The notes under the pieces were generated by a model. That model was not told where the DNA came from and did no database searches. It worked only from the letters and a program-made list of their open reading frames with translations. This document shows positions 1-7,419 of a stretch of DNA of 64,000 nt, one piece after another (within the stretch, counting starts at the first letter, position 1; each line of letters opens with the position of its first letter). The position numbers were made by a program, and so were the translations under genes. The stretch is from an uncultured Eubacteriales bacterium (GTDB taxonomy: Bacteria > Bacillota > Clostridia > Oscillospirales > QAMX01), in assembly GCA_934546935.1 (NCBI GenBank), contig CAKTEH010000001.1, positions 342,943 through 406,942 on the forward strand, given 5' to 3'.

Positions 1-32
1 TCCTCGTCTTCGATAACCAGTATTTTTTTCAT
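1..32 (-). CDS. Response regulator, N-terminal fragment (runs off the left edge)
   Basis: The first ten codons on the minus strand read MKKILVIEDE, the usual first beta strand and acidic pocket of a CheY-like receiver domain. A GGAGGG ribosome-binding site lies about 4 bases upstream of the ATG. The gene starts 20 bases after the lipoprotein gene ends, so the two are probably cotranscribed with the lipoprotein first. The output domain is outside the window, so the subfamily cannot be given. Confidence 0.8.
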   Translation of the reverse strand, partial: MKKILVIEDE

Positions 33-52
33 ATGCCCTCCGTTTTCGGTAA

Positions 53-1414
53 TCATTCCTGCTGCGTGTCAGTAAAATCGAACAGCGCCGCATAAGGATC
101 GGGGAGTTCCGGTGTCGCGTATGCACAGAAATCCGCCGTTAGAGAACGGCGCGAATAGCTGAAACCATATACATTGTGATAAAGCTGAAGCGAATAGGCC
201 CGGGGATAGACTGCGGCTACTTCTTCAAAGGCAAGCTGCTGCATGCGCTGCATTGCTTCCTCCCCGCGGAAAACATAGACTTCCCAAATTGGGACTGTAC
301 GTTCCCCTTCATCGGACCAGTAATAAAACAGCACGCCTTTGCAATCCGAAGCGTCCAGTGAGATTTCTACAGTAACATTATTGGACATATCCTCTGGAAG
401 AATCAAATACCACTGATCTTCAAAATCGTGATAGCTTGTACATACCACACTTGCCATCCCGGCGTCTCCGCACTGCATCCAGTCGACAAACCAAAGCGCA
501 TACGCACTTGTCCCTTCAGAAAAAAAGTGTGGTACTTCCCGCAGTACAGGGAGTTCGACATATCCATTTCCATCAATATCACAGGACCAGACCGGGTATG
601 GACGCAGCGTCTGTGAACTTATGCCGGTATAATCTGAAAGGAAAACATTGATAAGTGTTTTGTCAACATATACAATATAATCGCTGACATAGCCTATTCC
701 TTCGATATAGCCCTCGCAAATCAAGGCAGTCTGTTCAAACCCAATGGCAGCGGTTTGGGTATTGAGAAACGTATTCAGGCCGGCAGACAACTGGACGCGC
801 GATACGGATGACAGCGTGCCGTCGGCGTAATCCAGCAATACTGCTGAGCCCCGTACGCTGCTGGTTCCCGCGCGCGCAAGCAGGATCTCATCGTACCCGT
901 CCGCGTCATAATCCGCGACGGACAGCGCGCTGTAATGCCCGCCATACAACGTCTCCAGCGCAGTACCGGAAAGTATGCAGACGCTGACGCCGTAGCTGTC
1001 TTCTCCAGATAGGCCCCAGCCGATTACAATTGCCTGTACATCCTCTGCCAGCCGTGCGGGGGCATAGCCGGTAATTTCGTCACAGGTATTGCGCAGCACG
1101 GCGCAGCGGCGGTATTGCCCGTCCTCCAGGCGGGATACGCACAGCTCGGCGCGGTATTTTCCACCTTGTGAAAGGGTGAGAAAAGAAATCTGTTCTGCCT
1201 CACCATCCAGATCAAGGTCGCAATATGTGTAGCTTTCCCCGTCTGGTTCAAGCGTTGTAAAACCGGCGGAATTAAAAAGGAACTGTGAAAGCTGCTGGGT
1301 CCGGGTTCGGGAAAGCGGCGCGGAAAGCGGTTTCGCCAACAGGGTCTGCTGTGTGCAGGCGCACAGCGACAGCACCAGCGCACAAACGCAAAGCAGGTCA
1401 AGGATTTTTTTCAT
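53..1414 (-). CDS. VCBS/FG-GAP-like repeat lipoprotein
   Basis: Predicted exported lipoprotein of 453 residues. The N-terminus is a lipoprotein signal peptide with lipobox LCAC (Cys20). The mature part contains calcium-loop-like Asp-rich repeats: DLDLDGEAE near residue 67, DYDADGYDE near 168 and DIDGNGYVE near 280. These are typical of VCBS/FG-GAP beta-propeller blades. No catalytic motif was seen. A GGAGG site precedes the ATG. It is followed after 20 bases by a response-regulator gene, which suggests an envelope sensor or accessory role in a signalling operon; that role is inference. Binding of an extracellular ligand or cell-wall material is equally possible. Confidence 0.7.
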   Translation of the reverse strand: MKKILDLLCVCALVLSLCACTQQTLLAKPLSAPLSRTRTQQLSQFLFNSAGFTTLEPDGESYTYCDLDLDGEAEQISFLTLSQGGKYRAELCVSRLEDGQYRRCAVLRNTCDEITGYAPARLAEDVQAIVIGWGLSGEDSYGVSVCILSGTALETLYGGHYSALSVADYDADGYDEILLARAGTSSVRGSAVLLDYADGTLSSVSRVQLSAGLNTFLNTQTAAIGFEQTALICEGYIEGIGYVSDYIVYVDKTLINVFLSDYTGISSQTLRPYPVWSCDIDGNGYVELPVLREVPHFFSEGTSAYALWFVDWMQCGDAGMASVVCTSYHDFEDQWYLILPEDMSNNVTVEISLDASDCKGVLFYYWSDEGERTVPIWEVYVFRGEEAMQRMQQLAFEEVAAVYPRAYSLQLYHNVYGFSYSRRSLTADFCAYATPELPDPYAALFDFTDTQQE

Positions 1415-1556
1415 ATTGTCTGTGCCTCCATGCCATACCGGCCGGCAACGGCCTCCGACACCGGCGGTAGGCGGGTCTTTTCTAATACCAGGAAAATACT
1501 TTTGTGCATAATCTGCGCAAAAAATATAAAATCTCAGTATTTATATCCATTGCCTT

Positions 1557-1586
1557 ATTCTACCATAAACCTTCAGCTTTTTTCAA
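1557..1586 (-). promoter_or_regulatory. Probable housekeeping promoter of the lipoprotein gene
   Basis: On the minus strand, TTGAAA (1581-1586) and TAGAAT (1557-1562) are separated by 18 bases. They point at the lipoprotein gene and leave a leader of roughly 140 bases. Confidence 0.45.
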
Positions 1587-1638
1587 TAGCGGATTGACAA
1601 ACATGGTTTGATTTTACTGGGATAGGCTCTGCGTGGGC

Positions 1639-1669
1639 GCATATGATAAAGCTGTAATAGAAAAATACG
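1639..1669 (+). promoter_or_regulatory. Possible sporulation-sigma promoter of sleB
   Basis: GCATA at 1639-1643 followed after 16 bases by GAAAAATACG resembles the -35 and loosely the -10 of SigF/SigG-type promoters. It lies about 30-60 bases upstream of sleB, which is SigG-controlled in Bacillus. The -10 match is imperfect. Confidence 0.25.
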
Positions 1670-1700
1670 CTGTTCGTACGAAAATAAGGAGGCAGGGAAA

Positions 1701-2384
1701 ATGAAAGCCAATCGGGAAAATATAACGAAGCTTGCAGTTTTGTTTCTTGTCAATATTTTGATTTTTACCATATATTGTGCGCGTTTGCCTGTACAGGCCG
1801 CAGTCTACCGGCAAGGGTCCACGGGGGAAACTGTGCGCCAGATTCAGACAAACCTGAAAAAGTGGGGGTATTATTCCGGCGCGGTCGATGGAATATATGG
1901 ATCACAGACCACTTCGGCTGTAAAAAGCTTCCAGCGGAAAAACGGCCTTTCCGCTGACGGCGTGGTTGGCACGCAAACACTCGCGGCCCTGGGCCTGTCC
2001 TCGGGAGGTTCCAGCAGCGGATCCGGCGCATCGTCAAACGACCTGTATCTGCTGGCGCGCATCATCTCTGCGGAAGCCAGAGGCGAACCCTATAAAGGAC
2101 AGGTGGCCGTCGGCGCAGTAGTGCTCAACCGGGTGCGCCATCCTTCCTTCCCGAATACGGTCTCAGGTGTTGTGTATCAAAACGGGGCGTTTACTGCCAT
2201 CGTCGATGGGCAGTTTGACCAGCCTATCAGCGCACAGTCCTATTCCGCCGCACAGGATGCGCTTAATGGCTGGGACCCTACCGGAGGCGCCATCTACTAT
2301 TATAACCCCGCGAAAACGACGAATACCTGGATTTATTCGCGTGAGGTTATCACGGTTATTGGAAACCATTATTTTGCCAAATAG
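1701..2384 (+). CDS. sleB: Spore cortex-lytic enzyme SleB
   Basis: A 227-residue exported lytic transglycosylase-type enzyme that degrades spore cortex peptidoglycan during germination. Residues 7-30 form a signal peptide or anchor. Residues about 35-95 are a peptidoglycan-binding domain of the PG_binding_1 type (VRQIQ..L..WGYYSG..DGIYG). Residues about 110-227 are the Hydrolase_2/SleB catalytic domain with the conserved stretch IISAEARGEPYKGQVAVG, whose Glu near residue 124 is the expected catalytic acid. The start is the ATG behind AAGGAGG. There is no ypeB partner next to it, although Bacillus sleB normally sits with ypeB. Related CwlJ-type enzymes lack the binding domain, so SleB is the better call. 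Confidence 0.9.
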   Translation: MKANRENITKLAVLFLVNILIFTIYCARLPVQAAVYRQGSTGETVRQIQTNLKKWGYYSGAVDGIYGSQTTSAVKSFQRKNGLSADGVVGTQTLAALGLSSGGSSSGSGASSNDLYLLARIISAEARGEPYKGQVAVGAVVLNRVRHPSFPNTVSGVVYQNGAFTAIVDGQFDQPISAQSYSAAQDALNGWDPTGGAIYYYNPAKTTNTWIYSREVITVIGNHYFAK

Positions 2385-2436
2385 AGGGAAAATTTCACAA
2401 AAATTACAAAATGGTGACACATTGGAAAAAAAGCGA

Positions 2437-2466
2437 TTGACATAATTGGTAAGGCCGTGTTATAAT
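2437..2466 (+). promoter_or_regulatory. Promoter of murA
   Basis: TTGACA (2437-2442) and TATAAT (2461-2466) match the SigA consensus perfectly, with an 18-base spacer. They leave a leader of about 135 bases before the TTG start of murA. I saw no known riboswitch motif in that leader. Confidence 0.8.
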
Positions 2467-2610
2467 ACTCACGCTGTAAAAAGTAATTTTTTTGTGAACG
2501 GTTTAAAATTATCAATTTTGTTAATCCTATAGGATGATAGGCGGAATCGCCCGGAAAGCGCGAACTTCAGGTTTGGATTCGCAAGACCCACGACAAAAGA
2601 AGGTGCGGGA

Positions 2611-3900
2611 TTGAGAAAATATGTGATAAAAGGCGGGAATGAGCTCCATGGGGAGGTCACCGTCAGCGGGTTTAAAAATGCCGCGTTAGCAATTATAACC
2701 TCTACGATTCTTGTTGAGGGTTCCTGTATTATCAGCAATATCCCAAAAATCAGCGACGTAACGGTTCATCTGGAGATTTTGAAGCGGATGGGCGCGTCTG
2801 TAAAGTTGCTGGATGACACGACGGTTGAGATCAACTGTGCGCATCTGCGCGGGTCGCGCGCCGCATTTGACGATCTGACTCGTAAAACCCGTGCTTCAAC
2901 TTATCTGATGGGCGCGGTGCTGGGCCGTTTCGGTTCCGCGCATGTGTCAATGTCAGGCGGCTGTAATCTCGGGTCCCGGCCAATTGACCAGCATATCAAA
3001 GGTTTTGAGGCTCTGGGTGCACGGGTAGACGTTCGAAATGGGATTATTCATATTACTGCACCGGATGGTATGCATCCTGCACGGATTTATTTTGATCAGC
3101 GCACGGTTGGTGGAACGATCAATGTAATTCTTGCTGCTGCGCGTGTGCCTGGGCTGACGATTATTGAGAATGCCAATAAAGAGCCGCATATTGTGGATCT
3201 TGCCAATTTCCTCAACGCTATGGGTGCGGAAATCAGCGGCGCAGGTACGGATGTTATTAAAGTCCGGGGTGTGCATAAGCTCCATGGCGGTATGTATTCG
3301 ATTATTCCGGATCAGATTGAGGCTGGCACTTTTATGGCGGCAGTTGCAGCGACAGGCGGCGAAATTGTAATCCGCAATGTCATACCCAAACATCTGGAGT
3401 GCATCAGCACGAAGATGGTTGAGATGGGGATTGAAGTTGTTGACCTTGATGATGCGTTGCTTGTCCGCCGGACAGGTGAGCTGCGGCGCACGAATGTAAA
3501 AACCATGCCGTATCCGGGGTATCCGACAGATATGAACCCGCAGACTGGCGTGTTGATGTGTCTGGCGCGCGGGACGAGCATTATGACGGAAGGGGTTTTT
3601 CAGGATCGCTTCCGCTATGTTGATGAACTGCGCCGAATGGGTGCCCATATCCAGGTGGACGGCCAGATAGCCATTGTTGAAGGCGTACACAACCTCTCCG
3701 GCGCACCGGTGCAGTGTTGTGATTTGCGTTGCGGCGCAGCGCTTATTATTGCAGCATTGGCAGCGCAGGGCGTTACGGAGATCGGAAACATCGAGCATGT
3801 CGAGCGCGGTTATGATAATATGGTTGCCAAATTTAACAGTTTGGGCGCCGGTATTGAAATCGTGGATTTCCAGGATGAAGAGGAACTGGCAAACGCCTGA
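2611..3900 (+). CDS. murA: UDP-N-acetylglucosamine 1-carboxyvinyltransferase MurA
   Basis: First committed step of peptidoglycan synthesis: transfers enolpyruvate from PEP to UDP-GlcNAc in the cytoplasm. The 429-residue length is normal for the family. The N-terminus GGNELHGEVTVSGFKNAAL carries the conserved Lys-Asn substrate pair. SGGCNLGSRPIDQHIKGFEALGA near residue 117 is the fosfomycin-target loop with the catalytic Cys. The start is TTG (2611), supported by the preceding AAGGTG-type site and by family alignment of the first residues. Clostridia often have two MurA paralogues, and I cannot tell which one this is. Followed by an intrinsic terminator. Confidence 0.95.
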   Translation: MRKYVIKGGNELHGEVTVSGFKNAALAIITSTILVEGSCIISNIPKISDVTVHLEILKRMGASVKLLDDTTVEINCAHLRGSRAAFDDLTRKTRASTYLMGAVLGRFGSAHVSMSGGCNLGSRPIDQHIKGFEALGARVDVRNGIIHITAPDGMHPARIYFDQRTVGGTINVILAAARVPGLTIIENANKEPHIVDLANFLNAMGAEISGAGTDVIKVRGVHKLHGGMYSIIPDQIEAGTFMAAVAATGGEIVIRNVIPKHLECISTKMVEMGIEVVDLDDALLVRRTGELRRTNVKTMPYPGYPTDMNPQTGVLMCLARGTSIMTEGVFQDRFRYVDELRRMGAHIQVDGQIAIVEGVHNLSGAPVQCCDLRCGAALIIAALAAQGVTEIGNIEHVERGYDNMVAKFNSLGAGIEIVDFQDEEELANA

Positions 3901-3918
3901 ATATATGTTTTATATTGC

Positions 3919-3947
3919 GCCGGAAGCACAACGCTTCCGGCTTTTTT
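3919..3947 (+). terminator. Intrinsic terminator after murA
   Basis: A 9-base perfect stem GCCGGAAGC/GCTTCCGGC with a 5-base loop is followed by six T, 18 bases after the murA stop. Confidence 0.9.
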
Positions 3948-4089
3948 CTATGTTTGTTGAATTCCTGAAGGGTGGGGATGGATCCAAAAAGCATACAATT
4001 GCGGGAAGCGGCGGAAAAGTCGCTGTATTTCTTATGTCTATCTTGGACAGAGTAGAGTGGAATTTCTCTGTATGTTTTTTCAAACACGA

Positions 4090-4118
4090 TTGCTTTTTTG
4101 CGCGATTTGTGATATAAA
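4090..4118 (+). promoter_or_regulatory. Promoter of the helD-like gene
   Basis: TTGCTT (4090-4095), 17-base spacer, TATAAA (4113-4118), located 42 bases upstream of the ATG. Confidence 0.6.
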
Positions 4119-4159
4119 TATACTTCTCCCGCAAAAAAAGATCGTCAGGAGGGGTAAAA

Positions 4160-6274
4160 ATGGATACAAAATCGCATGAGTTCGAAGAAAAGCGGCTTGC
4201 GTATGTGCTGGAAAAGGTGAAAAAAGCGATTTCCGAGGCTTCTGTCCGCAAGGAAGAGCTTGACCAGCAGATCGATCAATGGCTCAAGGCCTATAACGAT
4301 GAGAATGTTGAACTTTTTATGCAGCTCGTTGTCGGTACGGACAGGCAGGAAGGGCTTGCCAAACTTCTGCGTGTCTACCGCAACGCCGAAAATTCCCCTT
4401 ATTTTGGACGTGTCGATTTCGCCGAAACCGGGGAGGAATCTAAATGCATTTATATTGGCCGCGGCGGTGTGATCGAGGATAATGAAGTGTTGGTCGTGGA
4501 CTGGCGTACGCCGGTTGCCAACCTGTATTACGACGCACATAGCGGCCCCGCGTCCTATTTGTCCCCTGGTGGTGAGGTAACGGGGGAGATGGGATTAAAA
4601 CGGACCTATAATATCAAAAATGGCACGCTTTTGGACTACTATGATGCGGATTTGATTACAAGCGATGAACTTTTGCAGGAATACCTTGCCAAAAATGCCG
4701 ATGTTGTATTGCGCGACATTGTTGCGACAATCCAGAGCGATCAGAATGAAATCATCCGCGCCGAACCCTGGCGCAATGTGATCGTGCAAGGTGTGGCCGG
4801 AAGCGGGAAGACAACAGTCGCCCTTCATCGGATTTCTTATCTGATTTTTAATGCCGACGCCAAGGAAAACCGTTACTGCATACTGGGCACTAACCGCATG
4901 TTTTTAAACTACATATCTGGCATGCTGCCTGACCTGGGTGTGGAAAGTGTTCGCCAGAGTGTGCTGCGTGAGCTGTTGCTGTACATTCTTTTTTATAATC
5001 CGGATGCCCGCGAAGTGGAAGTGTCTCCGGAAAAATCCACCTTGGCTTTTGCGCAGGCGCTTCGGGATTTTGCCGACGGCTTTGAGGAAAAGGTTTTCCT
5101 GCGGGAAGACGTCACGCTGGCCGGACGGCCGCTTGTCAGCTGTGAAGAGGTTGCCGAAAATTTTTCCCTTCGACCGCAGACGCCTATGCGGGAACTGGCG
5201 GAAACTTTGGCGCGGCTGATCGACCATCGCGTAAAGTCAAAGCTGGAGGAGATCCTTTCTGCAGTGGAAGCAGATTACGAACGCCGCTGCATCGCTTCTG
5301 TTTCGAGGGAAGAGCGCCATCGGCTGATTGACGAAAAATATATCCAGCTGGAACAACTGCGCATACAGGCGAAAGGTATGAAGCGTACCTATCTGAATCG
5401 TCTGAAAAAAGTCAATGAAACGAAGCTTTATCTCGCATTTCTGGAGCACTATGCTTCCCGTGGGGAACAGGAAGCGGCATTGGCCGGCCGGACTGCGCGC
5501 AGTATCCGTCGTAAATGCTATGACATTTATGATTTGTGCGCGCTTGCTTATCTGTCCTGCCGGCTTGATGCGAATGTACGTACAAAAGAGTATGACCATC
5601 TTGTAATTGATGAGGCGCAGGATTTTGGCCCGATGGCATTTATGACGCTGTCGCGTTGTTTCCCGGATGCGCGGTTTACAATTTTGGGCGATATAGCACA
5701 GAACATCCATGGAGAAAGCGGGCTGGGTTCCTGGGATGAAATTGCGCCGATGTTTCCTTCGTTGTTTTTCCGTGCGCTGACGAAAAGCTACCGGAACACA
5801 ATAGAAATTGCGGAATTTGCAAACCGTGTGCTTGATAAGATCGGGACTGGCTATGAGATTACACCGGTTGTCCGCCATGGCCGCGCAGTATGTTTTGAAC
5901 ACGCGGCTGGTTTTGCAGACTGTATTGATAGAACCCGGCGGGCCATTATGCAAACGGCGCGCCCGGGTGGGAGCTGTGCAGTTATTTGCCGGGATGTGCA
6001 GGAAACGCAGGCCGTCCATACGGCGCTTATGCCGCATATGGCGCTGACTCTGATCTGTGATGATACTACCGTGTATACCGGCGGCATTGTTGTAACTCCA
6101 GTCGCAGCAGTTAAAGGATTGGAATTCGACACAGTGATCATCTTTGACGCCGGAGCTGCAAATTGGGACAGCGGCACTGCAACGGCAAAACGTATGTATG
6201 TAGCGTTGACACGCGCACTGCATGAGCTGAATATTTTTTATACGGGTGACGTTTCACCGCTGCTGTTGGCTTAA
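4160..6274 (+). CDS. helD: HelD-like UvrD/Rep-family ATPase (RNA polymerase recycling factor)
   Basis: A 704-residue superfamily-1 helicase-like ATPase. HelD proteins remove stalled RNA polymerase from DNA. The N-terminal ~200 residues include an antiparallel coiled-coil-like start and the segment YIGRGGVIEDNEVLVVDWRTPVANLYY typical of HelD. Walker A (GVAGSGKTT) is near residue 212, Walker B-like VIDEAQDFGP near 482, and the C-terminal motifs VKGLEFDTVII and YVALTRALHEL near 655-690. AGGAGGGG precedes the ATG. It stands alone behind its own promoter. A UvrD or PcrA assignment is less likely because of the distinctive N-terminal segment. Confidence 0.85.
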   Translation: MDTKSHEFEEKRLAYVLEKVKKAISEASVRKEELDQQIDQWLKAYNDENVELFMQLVVGTDRQEGLAKLLRVYRNAENSPYFGRVDFAETGEESKCIYIGRGGVIEDNEVLVVDWRTPVANLYYDAHSGPASYLSPGGEVTGEMGLKRTYNIKNGTLLDYYDADLITSDELLQEYLAKNADVVLRDIVATIQSDQNEIIRAEPWRNVIVQGVAGSGKTTVALHRISYLIFNADAKENRYCILGTNRMFLNYISGMLPDLGVESVRQSVLRELLLYILFYNPDAREVEVSPEKSTLAFAQALRDFADGFEEKVFLREDVTLAGRPLVSCEEVAENFSLRPQTPMRELAETLARLIDHRVKSKLEEILSAVEADYERRCIASVSREERHRLIDEKYIQLEQLRIQAKGMKRTYLNRLKKVNETKLYLAFLEHYASRGEQEAALAGRTARSIRRKCYDIYDLCALAYLSCRLDANVRTKEYDHLVIDEAQDFGPMAFMTLSRCFPDARFTILGDIAQNIHGESGLGSWDEIAPMFPSLFFRALTKSYRNTIEIAEFANRVLDKIGTGYEITPVVRHGRAVCFEHAAGFADCIDRTRRAIMQTARPGGSCAVICRDVQETQAVHTALMPHMALTLICDDTTVYTGGIVVTPVAAVKGLEFDTVIIFDAGAANWDSGTATAKRMYVALTRALHELNIFYTGDVSPLLLA

Positions 6275-6525
6275 AATCTTAAAGTGGTATGTATTGCGGC
6301 TGGTGTTTTTTGCCTCTTGTGAATATTACCGAAAATTCGGATCGATTTTTGTAAATGGTGCATATACTTCTCTCGAATTTCCAAAAAGTCTCGTGGAAGC
6401 AGTCTATAGACAAGCTGCGTGTTCTGGCGGATAATAAAATGTAGTGGCGGCGGACCCCAAGCCTGCAGATGTAGGACAGGCCGCCGTCTGTATGCAGTTT
6501 TTTAGCGAAGGGAGGCCTGGCGCCT

Positions 6526-7182
6526 ATGGCGCATAAACTGGTTTCCGAGAAAACATTGTTTTATGCGATGGCGGCTTTCGGTGGATTCCTCGGCGGTTAT
6601 ACGGTTACCCGCTGCGGCGTACTGGCCAGTGCGGAAACCGTCAACCTGATTGTCCTGACTCAGGCTGTTTTTGGCGGCGATTTTCCCCAGATGTTGGTGC
6701 GTGCTGGTGCGGCTTTGGTTTTTGCCTTCGCAATTGCGTTTTCTACGGCCTTGCAGCTCAACCCACGGGTAAACTTGAAGTTTATCGCGGTATTAGCGGA
6801 TTTTATCGGTATTTTTATAGTGGGTTTTTTACCGGAAAACGCCGGATTTTTTGCTTTGTATCCCGTTTTTTTCATTACAGGGTTCCAGTGGAACGCCTTT
6901 CCCGGCGCATGCGGTTACGCAAGTTCCTGTGTATTTTCGACGAATAATTACCGGCAGCTTATTATCGGGTTAACTTTATATTTCAAAACAAGGGACCGGG
7001 AAGCGCTGCGCAGGGCCCGCTTTTTTGCGGGTTCCCTGTTGTTTTTCCATATTGGCGTCGCGGCGGCATTTTTCGGTATGCGCTGGCTTGGTTTTTATTC
7101 TATTTTGTTATGCCTGCCGCTGATTATTCCGGCCTGTTATTTTTGCGCGCAGCAGGATGCTGTACAGGCAAAAGGGCGTTGA
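6526..7182 (+). CDS. DUF1275 (YoaK-type) membrane protein
   Basis: A 218-residue polytopic membrane protein with about six hydrophobic segments. The N-terminal GGFLGGYTVTRCGVLASAETVNLIVLT pattern (Gly-rich turn, then Thr/Asn-Leu) is characteristic of DUF1275, a family proposed to be transporters of unknown substrate. The ATG at 6526 follows GGGAGG. The 251 bases upstream (6275-6525) contain no gene or clear promoter that I can support. The gene ends in front of a bidirectional terminator shared with the convergent P-type ATPase gene. Substrate unknown. Confidence 0.75.
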   Translation: MAHKLVSEKTLFYAMAAFGGFLGGYTVTRCGVLASAETVNLIVLTQAVFGGDFPQMLVRAGAALVFAFAIAFSTALQLNPRVNLKFIAVLADFIGIFIVGFLPENAGFFALYPVFFITGFQWNAFPGACGYASSCVFSTNNYRQLIIGLTLYFKTRDREALRRARFFAGSLLFFHIGVAAAFFGMRWLGFYSILLCLPLIIPACYFCAQQDAVQAKGR

Positions 7183-7350
7183 GCGCCTGTGCGGGTACAG
7201 GGGTGAAACAGGAGGTGGACCTGCCATCCCGGCAGAATATACGCCGGGTATGGTTTTTGCAGCGGAATCCGGAACTGCCCGCCGTATCTTTTTAGAATGG
7301 AAACATACAGGGGGACTGCTAAAACAGGCCCTGCCGTGTACTGTAAACGT

Positions 7351-7396
7351 AAAAAAGTTGCTTTCCTGCCAAACTGGGCAGGAAAGCAACTTTTTT
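7351..7396. terminator. Bidirectional terminator between convergent genes
   Basis: A long perfect stem built on AAGTTGCTTTCCTGCC and its complement, flanked by six A and six T. It can terminate the DUF1275 gene from the left and the cation ATPase from the right. Confidence 0.95.
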
Positions 7397-7419
7397 ATTC
7401 TGTGATTCAGATTTCGGCC

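Noticed and set aside
5237..6223. 328-codon minus-strand frame within the helD-like gene
   Set aside because: Shadow of the HelD frame; no start signal, and a Cys/His-rich nonsense composition.
7157..7405. 82-codon frame after the DUF1275 gene
   Set aside because: It reads through the bidirectional terminator and has no plausible product.
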